DNA from: Berberis thunbergii
Taxonomy: Eukaryota; Streptophyta; Magnoliopsida; Ranunculales; Berberidaceae
DNA length: 64,000 nt
Assembly (NCBI GenBank): GCA_003290165.1
Contig: QNQO01000684.1
Location: 124,001 to 188,000 of the forward strand
Reading direction: 5' to 3'
The position numbers were made by a program, and so were the translations under genes. Positions 45,170 through 54,606 of the stretch are shown here, piece by piece; position 1 is the stretch's first letter; every line of letters begins with the position of its first letter. The notes under the pieces are model-generated. The model ran no database searches. It had not been told where the DNA came from and saw only the letters and a list, made by a program, of their open reading frames with translations.

Positions 45170-45439
45170 TATTGTGGATCAAATCTCTACTACACTTCAA
45201 GAGTCACACAAATCTACAACTCCTTCAAAATAGAGTTTGTTGGTGTAAATAGATCTTAGTATATCTATTAGTTGCAATCACTTAGATAACTCCTTATTGT
45301 TGCAACTACTAAGATGTAGATACATTACGCGATTCATGGCATCTGTTACCAAAGATTAAGCCTTGACTTGTAACTAAATTCTATATATAAAGAAAACTCC
45401 ACAACTCATCACGTGTGGAGAAATTTACCTATTCTAACT
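45170..45439 (+). repeat. Copia 2 3' LTR (270 bp)
   Basis: Same TA...CT ends as the 5' LTR; followed by GTTGT. Confidence 0.9.
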
Positions 45440-45444
45440 GTTGT

Positions 45445-47761
45445 GAAATATTGTTTCACCAATTTGCAGTGTGGATCTTCCGAGACAGTGATTATTGACT
45501 TGATTAGTTAGTTAAAAAACTTATTGACATTTTTAAATTATATCAAGGTATAATATATTTTTTCAAAAATTGATTTTGCTACCTCAAGCGCCATCAGCAC
45601 CTGGTACCCACATGTGGTGGAGCGTAACAGCGCTCTGAGGTGCTAAAAAGTGTTTTGAGGCGAGGGGAGTCTGAGGCAGAGACCTTTCCGAAAAAATTGC
45701 GCCTCGGCGGCAACCCCAAAAAACATAGCCTTTTTCCCATAATAACTTCTTCATTTCCCCATCCCATGAAAAACGAGTCCATAAAGTCCAACTTAACAAA
45801 AATCAGTTGGAAGATATCACAAGAATATTAGTCCAATCCTCAATACACAACCCCATACTTTACACCTACATATAATCAAGAAGATTGAACTGCCCTTCCA
45901 ATCTTCTCGGCACTGCATCCAAGGGAGCTCAGGATTCCCCTTTCCCTTTTTCTCTTAGTTACTCATAGAACAAGATTCTCAATGTGTTTTTTTCTCCTAA
46001 CTTCAACTATGAGGAAAGGAAGTGAACTGGGCTTGCTGCTATGCAATTCATGATGATTCGGGTAGGGATAGGGGTAGAGGATGACATGGGAAATGTATGT
46101 AATGGAGCCCTTCAACTTAGCTGAAGGGTGGGGGTCGGTGTTCCTAGCACAATGCTACTATGTATTACTTTTTGCTTTTTGGGTTTATGGTGTATGCCGT
46201 TCAGATTGTCCGTCGATTAAAACTTCAAAAGAATGCATATATACAAGCATATCATCCACAGGGAAGTCTTTGAAGTTAGATATACTGCTCCACATACTTG
46301 AGCTAAGGGATAGGGAAGAGTGCTTTAGAAGCTTCCAGTATCATGCAAGAACTAGATTTAGCTTTAATTAGCGTTTTCTAAAGGCAGTCTCCATCATGCA
46401 ATATCTATCTAATATATTAATACAAATAAAATCAATAAATAAAAAGAAAAAATTGGTTCATTAATTGAAGACAACAAATGGCAGGTCCACGACCTATATC
46501 TTTCAGAAGTGCATACCCAATCCTCACCACATGGAACCCTTTTTTCCCTCACCACATCAATAAAAAGTCTTCACCATTTGCAAGTTTGTTGGATACAAAG
46601 CTTACTGTTATCGTCTTAGGCATGTAGAACGACGTAGAAGATTGGCTTATAAGATAAAGAAGATCGGAGATGGATAAAAGATAATTACCTTTACTTGCTT
46701 GCGGATTCATGCACATGCCTGGAAGAAATAACAAAAAATCAATAAAAATTACAGATATTGGAAAAAGTGAAAATAGAAAATAAAAACAAAAGCATAAGTT
46801 TACATGCCTCTTAGCAGCCCCTTTTCAATTCTTCTCTTTTCTTTCTATTTCTTTCTATTTCTGCGTCTACTGCAACCAAGTAACAATGCCAAAAGGACAA
46901 GAAAAATAAACTATTTTTTATTATAAAAATCCCAATGTAATCACCATGGTCCAAGCCTCTTGTATCATGTCTAATACCAACCACAAAAAAGGGTTAATGC
47001 TCCACTGAGACCTTCTTGTTTGGCCATTAATGTGCTCCAAGCTCCCTTCATCTCCCAGAAAATGAAGAGTCAAGGACAAACCAAGCCAAAATAGATAGCA
47101 GCTTTCAACCAGCAATTACATGCGTAGGCAATGACCTTACTGCCTACATCATTGGCTAAAGAACAAAGATATTCTAGATCCATGCCAGCTGCACATACTT
47201 AAATCTATCTCCTTGTAATCTTATCCCACCCGACCACCCCATACTCATTCAGAAACTAAAGATAGATTAATGGGTTTCCATTGCTCAAGAAAGGGAGGAA
47301 AGGATGTATAATTACTGTGACTAGATTTGCCTCGGTAAAATAATCATAGAAAGAACCCCAACAAAATGGAGAAGTAAAGCAAGACAATGATAACATTTTT
47401 AAATATCAACATTTGAGAATATGCAAAAACTCCATCAACGATGAACATAAAATGTTTGCTACCAAGGGAGAATCAACAATAAATTATTAGAAGTGTCGCT
47501 TTGGAATTACAAATCATATCCATGAATTTGGTCACTAAAATATGCAAAGAATCTACATAGTGGAGCAGCAGTGGTTAAACACACAAATCTTACAGTTTTA
47601 AAAGCAATCAAACAGCCAATCAAATGAGACACTCAATCTAATCAATTTGATATCAGGCAGAAAGAATGTCTGCCAAGTGATATTTAGTAAGAGTTGGCTA
47701 CTGACACCTCTTTGCCAGACTGCTAAGAGAAATTTTAGGTGTTACTATGATCAACTCATTA
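45445..47761. other. No gene seen
   Basis: Intergenic. Open frames near 45584-45831 and 46081-46371 show no recognisable domain. The 45585-45720 stretch is locally GC-rich with GCGCC/CCTCGG motifs in an AT-rich setting and might be a decayed transposon end. The 3' UTR of the demethylase gene should occupy the last few hundred bases. Confidence 0.35.
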
Positions 47762-50258
47762 TTACCCATCAATGTTCATTGCTTTAATGCAGGCAATAAG
47801 AGATTCTGCAACACTACACAATTTTTTTCTCCCAACCAATCTCACACCATAATTGTTGTTTAACACCTTCATTCTGCTTCCATCTCCCTCCACCTCATTC
47901 AATTCCATCGCTTGCTTTCTCAGTATCAATCCATATAGATATAAAGAACTAGAGGCCAGCTTATGTCCACCAAATTCAACTCGTATAAGTGATTCAGTGT
48001 CGGGATCAGTTGATCTTGGATCAAAGAGAAATGAAAAGCTCCCACAAGAAAAATCAGGAGTCTCAAATAGCTTATCTAAATCATCCTTCTCATATCTAAC
48101 AAAATCCGTCTCTTCAGCGGCATTAATCTCTCCAACATGATTTTTATCTTCTGCAGGAACCAAGGATCTCCTCTTAGCCACTCTCAGCATGTTAGCAGCC
48201 TCTCTGAAACCACTGAGAAGAGCCCCATGCATTGTTGCAGGATATCGTCGATTGGTTGCCTCCCCAGCAAAGAAAACCCTTCCACCTCCCACACTTTCTG
48301 CAAGAATGTCATAATCATCTCCTGAAGAGCCAATTGCGACATAAGAATAGGAGCCATAAGTGAATGGGTCTTTTCCCCAGCGAGTACAAATGACCTGAAG
48401 TGGGTCAGGAACTAGAATTCCTTTGGGAATAAAAATCCTCTCAATATATCCAAAACCCTACTTATCGTATCTACAGGAGACATCTCCTCAAATTTAACAG
48501 CAGATTCTCCAGCTACAAGAGCTACCAAAAGTGGTCCTCCTGAGACAGAACAATAGCTATAAACAAAAAGAATTCACCTCGCATACTTGATTCATCCGTC
48601 AAATGTCCGAATGTATCAATTTCTCCACCCCAAAAATCATTCGGAAACAACATTGCAACCTTATTCAACAATCCAAAGCCTAACCTTTGAATAGCTTCTC
48701 TCTTTGGCTGTGGTAGCTCAGGGACAAACTGAATTGACTCTTTCTTCAGCACACCTAGTGGCACCGTACACAAAGCCATGTCCCCACGATAAACCTGCCC
48801 GCCCGCAAACACCATGACCCCATCTGAGCCATATTGTATCTTTTCCACACTGCAATTATAAATGATTGGAAGGTTCTCCGCAAGCGCATGGACAAACCTT
48901 TGATTCCCACCGGGAATGAAACAATGATCCCCGCCCATCTCATACGGATCATCCTGGTCCCAGAACGCCATAGACAGATCGGACAGCATCGAAGCATTAG
49001 CATACTCTAAGTTTGCCAAATGCCAATTCAACAGCATTCGTTCTTTGGACTCCTCTGCTACCTGATAAACATTCCTAAAAGCTTCAAGTGCAGACCCTAA
49101 AGAAACATCAGCCGACTTCACCTCCTCCAACATCTCCTCTCTAAGCTTACAAATCTTATCTAACAACCTATTAAAATCAACCTCCAACCTCGAATCCATC
49201 TCGGAATCCACCGCCTTCCCATTCGGAAGATAAAGTGGGCATATATCACGTACCTTATGAAGCGGAAACCCAAGCTGTCTAGCAAGAACTCCCAGCGGGT
49301 TCCCATTAATTCCAGTAAGAACACTTCCACCAATATCAACAGCCGCAACAACCCCATCCTTATCACCACCTCCCGTCATCTTCTTAGTCCGAACCCGTCC
49401 ACCGGGGCGCTGCCTTCCTTCCAAAATCACAACCTTAAACCCCAATGTAATGAGATGTCGCGCCGCAGCCAACCCAGCTAACCCGGCACCAACTATAACC
49501 ACACTCCCCATCCCCACCTCCGCCTGAACCTCCTTAATCACGGGCATAAGCCCAAAATTAATATACCCATGCTCGAACAAAAACGAATGAGCCGCTGGAA
49601 CCACTGCACGCAAACTCTCAGACTTAATGGAATCAAAAGCATGTTCTAAACTCAACCAAGTACTCACATTGGACCTCCACTTTGCAAGAATGTGGTTTCT
49701 GACCACAACGTAGTTCTTCTGCTCCACCCCACCCAAAGGGGACACCACATTGTGCTCAATTTCCTCTTCCGTGAGCGAATCCACGGGAAACCCCACCGAA
49801 AGAGCTATTAAGGACGCTTCTGTGTCCGCATCTCTAGCTAGGTCCCGCCTCCGCTGCTTCGCTGGGGTGTCCTCAATGAAATCATCGTAGTAGCTGTAAA
49901 TACTGCTGCTGCTGCTGGACTTGGTCTGACGCAGCACGCACAGCCCGTTTACTGCATCGGCCGAGGGGATCATTTCTGGGAACTGCTTCTTCCTCCTGCG
50001 ACGCTTCTTGCGAGGAGAAGTCGCGGTTGCCTGTTCGTTCTCGTTCTCCTCAGGCTCTCCGTATTCGTCGTCTGGATGAGGATTGTTGTTGTTGGGTTCT
50101 TCCTCTTCTTCTTGGACGAGTAAGGGATCGGAAAGGTTGTTGTCTGAAGATGGTTGAGACATGGGGTCTTCTTCTTCTTCTTCGGCTTCGGCTTCAGCTT
50201 CGGGTTGTTCTAACATTGGGGTTTCGGAAGAGGAGGGATTGAGGGGTTCGGATTCCAT
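47762..50258 (-). CDS. LDL1: LSD1-like histone demethylase (LDL1-like), two apparent frameshifts
   Basis: A FAD-dependent amine oxidase of the LSD1 family that removes methyl groups from histone H3 Lys4 in the nucleus. The start chosen (50258) lies in a strong context (GCCATGGA); an upstream in-frame ATG at 50315 would add 19 residues. Order: acidic, low-complexity N-terminus; nuclear signal [11 protein letters not shown] (81-91); SWIRM domain (about 148-245, ending EHGYINFG); FAD fold [13 protein letters not shown] with [47 protein letters not shown] with the lysine (about 533) equivalent to the catalytic Lys; [20 protein letters not shown]; plant-type C-terminal tail. The frame shifts near 48560 and again near 48431-48436, each explained by one missing base next to a T-run. 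Allowing for both, length is 832 residues, close to Arabidopsis LDL1 (about 844), also single-exon. LDL1 is preferred over LDL2 because of the long acidic/basic N-terminus and the tail. Either a recent pseudogene or an assembly error. Confidence 0.88.
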
Positions 50259-50473
50259 GGCGGAGAAGGGGTCTTCTGCAGAGGGTTTGTGGAGCGAAGC
50301 TCTGCTCGCAAGCAAACCAGTTCGTTCGTTCGTCGGTGACGGAATAGGTCGAGGAGGGAGGGGAAAGGTAGTACTTAGTACTTGGTTTGCAAATATTGTC
50401 AGAGTTAATTGTCCTCTTAATACATGTTAGGGTAGAAACGTCTATTTGCGCATTCGGGTGATTTTGTTTACAG
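50259..50473 (-). promoter_or_regulatory. 5' leader and proximal upstream region of the LDL1-like gene
   Basis: Only about 215 bp separate the start codon from the palindromic element. The region is GC-rich near the ATG and has no clear TATA box, as is usual for a housekeeping-type chromatin gene. The promoter must overlap or reach across the palindrome and Retand fragment. Confidence 0.35.
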
Positions 50474-50478
50474 AAATT

Positions 50479-50722
50479 CTAAATGGCGAGGAAACGAGCG
50501 AGGAAAATAGCGAGGGGAGGGAGGTGGCGGGCTGGGGACCGTTCAGCCCACTCGAGATGTGTGTACAAAAAATGATTGCATGCATCTCGATGGAGTGAAA
50601 GGTCCCCACCCCGCCACCTCCCTCCCCTCGCTCGTTTCCTCGCCATTTAGAGAAATTCTAAATGGCGAGGAAACGAGCGAGGGGAGGGAGGTGGAGGGGG
50701 GGACCGTTCACCCCCCTCGCTC
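50479..50722. repeat. GC-rich palindrome family, one full hairpin plus a partial copy
   Basis: Arms 50479-50540 and 50601-50650 are reverse complements except for a 12-base insert (AAAATAGCGAGG) in the left arm and a small change near the apex. Ends are CTAAATGGCGAGG / CCTCGCCATTTAG, flanked by AGAAATT direct repeats (50472-50478 and 50651-50657). A third, partial copy follows directly (50658-50722) and has its own inner palindrome around GGACCGTTCA. The family is the same as 7924-8045: same CTAAATG start, GCGAGG, GGTGGCGGG and ACCGTTCA core. Confidence 0.85.
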
Positions 50723-50727
50723 AAGGA

Positions 50728-50999
50728 AAAGTGAGATACAACTTCTATCAAAACAGCGGCCTACCAACAGCGTATGAACGAATATTACATTAAGAGAGTA
50801 AAAATCCGCACTTTTGACATCGACGATTGGGTACTCTAGAAGGTCCAGCTCAACACAAAAGAATCAGGTGCAGGCAAGCTAAACCCAAATTGAAAAAGAC
50901 CATACAGAGTAATAAAGATCAACGGACCAGGAACATACTGGTTGAAAAACATGGAGGGTGAAAAGTTACCATGGCCAAATCTAGAGCACTTAAAAAAAT
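50728..50999 (+). pseudogene. Integrase C-terminus of fragment C
   Basis: Reads KTAAYQQRMNEYYIKRVKI, then DIDDWVL, a stop, KESGAGKLNPN, a stop, and NLEHLKKYY. It aligns block by block with element A at about 15600-15868 (AAYQQQMAQYYNKKVK; VGDWVL; NVEHLKKYY). Two in-frame stops. Confidence 0.75.
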
Positions 51000-51111
51000 A
51001 TTATTAATAAACTTCTTTGCTCAATCTTCCATCTCAAGCTCAGAACGACAAAACGACAAAAATTCATTTAGGACAAGAAAATCAGATTGAAAATCTCGCT
51101 CGTGAAAATAC

Positions 51112-51822
51112 CAGTGTTCTAAAAATCGCTAGGCGCTGGGTGGGCGGCGAGCTGGTGCCTAGCGCCCAGGGGCCTAGGCGGGTGCCTAGGCGGGCGCCTA
51201 GGCGGCACCTAGGCGGTCTTAGGTTTTGTATTATTACTTTAATAATTTACAAAAGTTAAGCATAATACATTATCAATTACATCCAATTTAATGCCAGTAT
51301 ACCTATGCAAAATTTAAAAACATGAAAAATTACCAATAGTGAACAAAATTTATTAAAACTCAAATAACTGAAGTTGGTCATGATGGGTACTTTATATAAA
51401 TTTGAATGTGTACTCTTTTATTTTTCTTCAAATTGCATAAATAACCTCAGTTATATTTGATAAAATCTACATTAGTAAAATTGGTACCGACAGATCATTC
51501 GAGAATTCCATTAAGTAATCATCATTTGCTACATTTAGACATATACTGAATAAAAAATAATTAAATAGTTTATTATTAAAAAGTAGGAAATAAAATAAAA
51601 TAAGAACCAATTAGCCATATTAAAAATTTTAAAAAAATTAAAAAAAAAATAAAAATCGCCCAGACCGCCTAGAGTCCGCCTAGACCCCGCCTAGGCCGCC
51701 CAGACCCCGCCTAGGCCGCCCAGACCCGCCCAGACCCGCCTAGACCCGCCCAGCCATTAATCTGGGCGGTTTTCCACCTTCTAGCGCCTAGGCGGCCGCC
51801 TAGACCGATTTTTAGAACATTG
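51112..51822. mobile_element. hAT MITE (711 bp) inserted in fragment C
   Basis: Terminal inverted repeats CAGTGTTCTAAAAATCG and CAATGTTCTAAAAATCG match at 16 of 17 bases. Perfect 8-bp duplication GAAAATAC at 51104-51111 and 51823-51830, as for hAT elements. Both subterminal regions are arrays of CCTAGGCGG / CCGCCTAGA-type GC-rich repeats; the centre is AT-rich. No coding capacity. Confidence 0.9.
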
Positions 51823-52165
51823 GAAAATACTTAGCAGGCTAGAGCAAAAAAATAAATAAATGTATTGGACGAATGAGTTAGACATAAACATGAAACCTCT
51901 GGCCTGATCAACCACGAAGTAATAAAGTACCAGAACATACAAGCCAGACTTTTCCTCGTCGCCTATAATGTACGACATCATAATCCAGATATAGAATCGG
52001 ATTCCGTAAAAAAGAAAGCTTTTACACGACTAGTATATCGAACATTGAAGCCATTCATAAAAATCCGGACGAACGAGTCAGAAATTTGCCAGGAATGTCG
52101 AAAGTAAAATCTGATAAGCTAGATATATTGAACACAACAAATGCAAAATATAAAGTTTCCATTGG

Positions 52166-53086
52166 TTACAAAGGAATCAAAAAAGACAATTGAGAAGGAA
52201 CATTGGTGTCAGCAGCAACACCACCAGGTGGTGCAAACTTAGACAAATGCTGAGAAGGTTCTCCGATAACTAGATCACTCAGCGAATCCAAAATGACTTC
52301 CTCGATATCGTCGAATTCTTGCTCGGCAAAGCAATGATATTCAGATAAATCTAAGCCTTGCGTCTCTAGGAAAGTCAATAATTCGTGATGACCATCGACC
52401 ACTCTTTTCCAATTTGTTGCCTTAGCAGCCTTCAGCCTTTTAGTAACAGATGATAGCTCAGCGCGGGTTGACGCCAATTCATCATCAACAACCATAAGTC
52501 TAGTGGAAATCGCTAACTTGGCTGAAATGACCTCGGAATTCAGCAGAGCAATTCGAGTCACAGAAGCCTTGAGATTGGCATAACATTCTTCATCAAAATG
52601 AATGGCCTCATCAGCCTTTTGGTCAGACAACTCCTTCTCGACAACATCCAGACGGGACCGCAACCTACCCAACTCAACCTCAAACGTTCCGAGATCAAAA
52701 GCAAACATGTCATAAATGGCCTCGAGCTCCCTCATCGAATTTTGTGCAGTATCTGAAGCCCTTGCATGCTCCATGTATTGCGCTTTTAATGAATCAAGTT
52801 GGCAGAGAACGTAGGAAAAAACCAAGACATGTCCTGCCTGCTTCTGCTCAATAAGCGCCACCTGATCATGGGCCGCCTTACAATCCGACACCATCAAGGT
52901 CGCATAAGTAAAATGAGTCATCCCTTCCATAAGGTGTTGGAGGCCCTCATCAATAAGGCGACGTGGCCGACATACTGGCATAAAAGCCCTATTAACCAAT
53001 CGCTCATGACAACTGCCAATGTGGTTGCAAGCATTGTCCTGCACATCAACCTCAGAAGGCCAACATAACTCCTCGGGCTTAGCCAA
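52166..53086 (-). CDS. Antisense ORF of Retand-like fragment C, coiled-coil protein
   Basis: 306 open codons on the strand opposite to the integrase relic. After an N-terminal part, residues 90-230 are strongly helical with heptad-like leucine and charged patterns (RLRSRLDVVEKELSDQKADE; ELASTRAELSSVTKRLKAAK), predicted as coiled coil by eye. The C-terminal block NWKRVVDGHHELL and DLSEYHCFAEQEFDDIEEV also occurs in element B's antisense ORF. Reading remains in register upstream of the first Met to about 53150, so the true start may lie further out and is probably truncated. Extra ORFs in antisense orientation are known from Tat/Retand elements; function unknown. It could be mistaken for a host gene. 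Confidence 0.65.
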   Translation of the reverse strand: MAKPEELCWPSEVDVQDNACNHIGSCHERLVNRAFMPVCRPRRLIDEGLQHLMEGMTHFTYATLMVSDCKAAHDQVALIEQKQAGHVLVFSYVLCQLDSLKAQYMEHARASDTAQNSMRELEAIYDMFAFDLGTFEVELGRLRSRLDVVEKELSDQKADEAIHFDEECYANLKASVTRIALLNSEVISAKLAISTRLMVVDDELASTRAELSSVTKRLKAAKATNWKRVVDGHHELLTFLETQGLDLSEYHCFAEQEFDDIEEVILDSLSDLVIGEPSQHLSKFAPPGGVAADTNVPSQLSFLIPL

Positions 53087-53190
53087 AATAGGACAAAAAT
53101 CAGAGGGAGTAGCAAGCGATCTCGATGTCTCGGCGACAGTAGGAAAAACAAGGAGTTTGAAGCCCCGAGCTATCGATGGATTATAGTAAC

Positions 53191-53485
53191 ATGTTTGCTA
53201 AATATTATTAATGAGTGTTATTGGAACAGATTTATTATTGATGAGTATTGTTGTGGAATTTGAAATATTATCAATGTTGTTAATTATTGAAGAAAAATGA
53301 TCACAACATAGATCCTTTGTGGAAGGGTAAATGTTGTAACCTACGTGATCCTTTGAAACTTGAATTTTATTGTTATGAAAATTGACTTGCTAAGATGCAA
53401 TGGAGCTATATTTGATTTTGGTGCTCTTTCCCACAATTTCAGGAAAAAAATGAAAAAAAATAAGATTCTAGTATAAAGACTTGTT
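53191..53485. other. No gene seen
   Basis: AT-rich flank between fragment C and the hAT element; nothing recognised. Confidence 0.35.
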
Positions 53486-53493
53486 TATATACT

Positions 53494-54598
53494 TAGGGAT
53501 GGCAACGGGGCGAATTGGGGTGGATTTGAGCAAATCCATCCCCGATCCGTCAGGAATAATGGATCACCAATCCGCCCCGCCAATTCATTTGCAATTTTTA
53601 TTAAAAATTGTAATCGCCCCGCCCCGCCAATCCGTTTACGATTATCCATCTAACTACAGAAATTATAACAAAAATTACATAGATACAAACATCCATACAA
53701 AAATTATAAAGAAATTACAAAAATTACAAAGAATCCATACGAAAATTAAAACAAAAATTAACAAAAAAAATCGATCTCTGATAGATCTGATATCTTGATT
53801 TCAAATATGAGATCTTGATCTTGATTTCAGATCTTGATCTCATATCTGAAATGTTTCTTCGAGTGTCGGCCTTAGATCTGAAATGTTTCTTGATCTCAGA
53901 TCTGAGAAGAAGGGACGACCCTTAAGAGTTCGGCCTTCGTTGTGAGAGAGAAGAAGGGAGGGTCGGCCTCCGCCACCCTTCGCGGCCTTCGCTGTGAGAG
54001 AGAATAAGGGAGGGTCGCTCGCGACCTTCGCTGTTTTGAGAAAGAAGAAGGGACCCCTTCGGGAAGAGATGAAGGGACCCTTCGTGGAGGCCTTCGATGT
54101 TTTGAGGGAAAAGAAGGGACCCTTCGCGACCTTCGCTGTGACGAAGGAGACTGGAAATGAGAGAAAGGGGGGTAGGAGGAAGATGAAGGGAAGGAGAACA
54201 AGAAATAAATGAAGATGAAGGGAAGCGAATGGAAGGGGTTAGAGAAAGATTTCGGCCGATAAGGGAGAACAAGTTCGGGAGTTGGGACTCTGTATCTGCT
54301 TTTGCTCCCCTGGTTTGTGAGAGCTGAAAAAAGAAGTGAAAGTGATTGAGAAAGAGAGGTGAGAGGCAGATGTAGGTTTTTTCAGCATTTAAAGGGTTGA
54401 GGGTATTTTTGTAATATCAACACTTAAACGGATATCCGTGGGGCGGATATGGCCAAATCTGTATCCGCCCCGAATATTTAATGGATGTTGTTTGGATATC
54501 CGTATCCGCCCCAAAATCCTTTTAGGCATATCCAAAATCGCCCCAAATTGATTGGGTGGGGCGGATATCCGTGAAAATCCGCCCCACTGCCATCCCTA
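53494..54598. mobile_element. Non-autonomous hAT element, copy 2 (1105 bp)
   Basis: Termini TAGGGATGGCAACGGGGCG and the mirrored GCCCCACTGCCATCCCTA, with perfect 8-bp duplication TATATACT at 53486-53493 and 54599-54606. The right 230 bp is almost the same as the right end of copy 1 (22895-23126), including GGGTTGAGGGTATTTTTGTA. The interior again has GATCTTGATC-type repeats followed by GAAGGGA-rich DNA. The middle sections of the two copies differ in length. Confidence 0.9.
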
Positions 54599-54606
54599 TA
54601 TATACT

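Larger units (their letters stand above)
40682..45439 (+). mobile_element. Copia retrotransposon 2, complete with both LTRs
   Basis: 4758 bp bounded by target duplication GTTGT at 40677-40681 and 45440-45444. LTRs 40682-40949 and 45170-45439 are near-identical, with about ten differences. They start TATTGTGG and end TTCTAACT, i.e. TA...CT rather than TG...CA. Primer site TGGTATCAAAGCC starts at 40950; polypurine tract CTTTCGGGGGCG ends at 45169. One gag and one Ty1/copia-order pol lie between, both interrupted. Confidence 0.92.
50728..53190 (+). mobile_element. Retand-like fragment C
   Basis: Holds the integrase C-terminus, post-integrase DNA (with a hAT MITE inserted), and an antisense ORF, in the same order as elements A and B. 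There is no LTR on either side: the left edge meets the palindrome cluster, and homology fades near 53190. It is a truncated third copy from a related family. Confidence 0.75.

Noticed and set aside
53896..54272. Ser/Arg-rich minus-strand ORFs
   Set aside because: Low-complexity interior of hAT copy 2; overlapping frames with no conserved motif.
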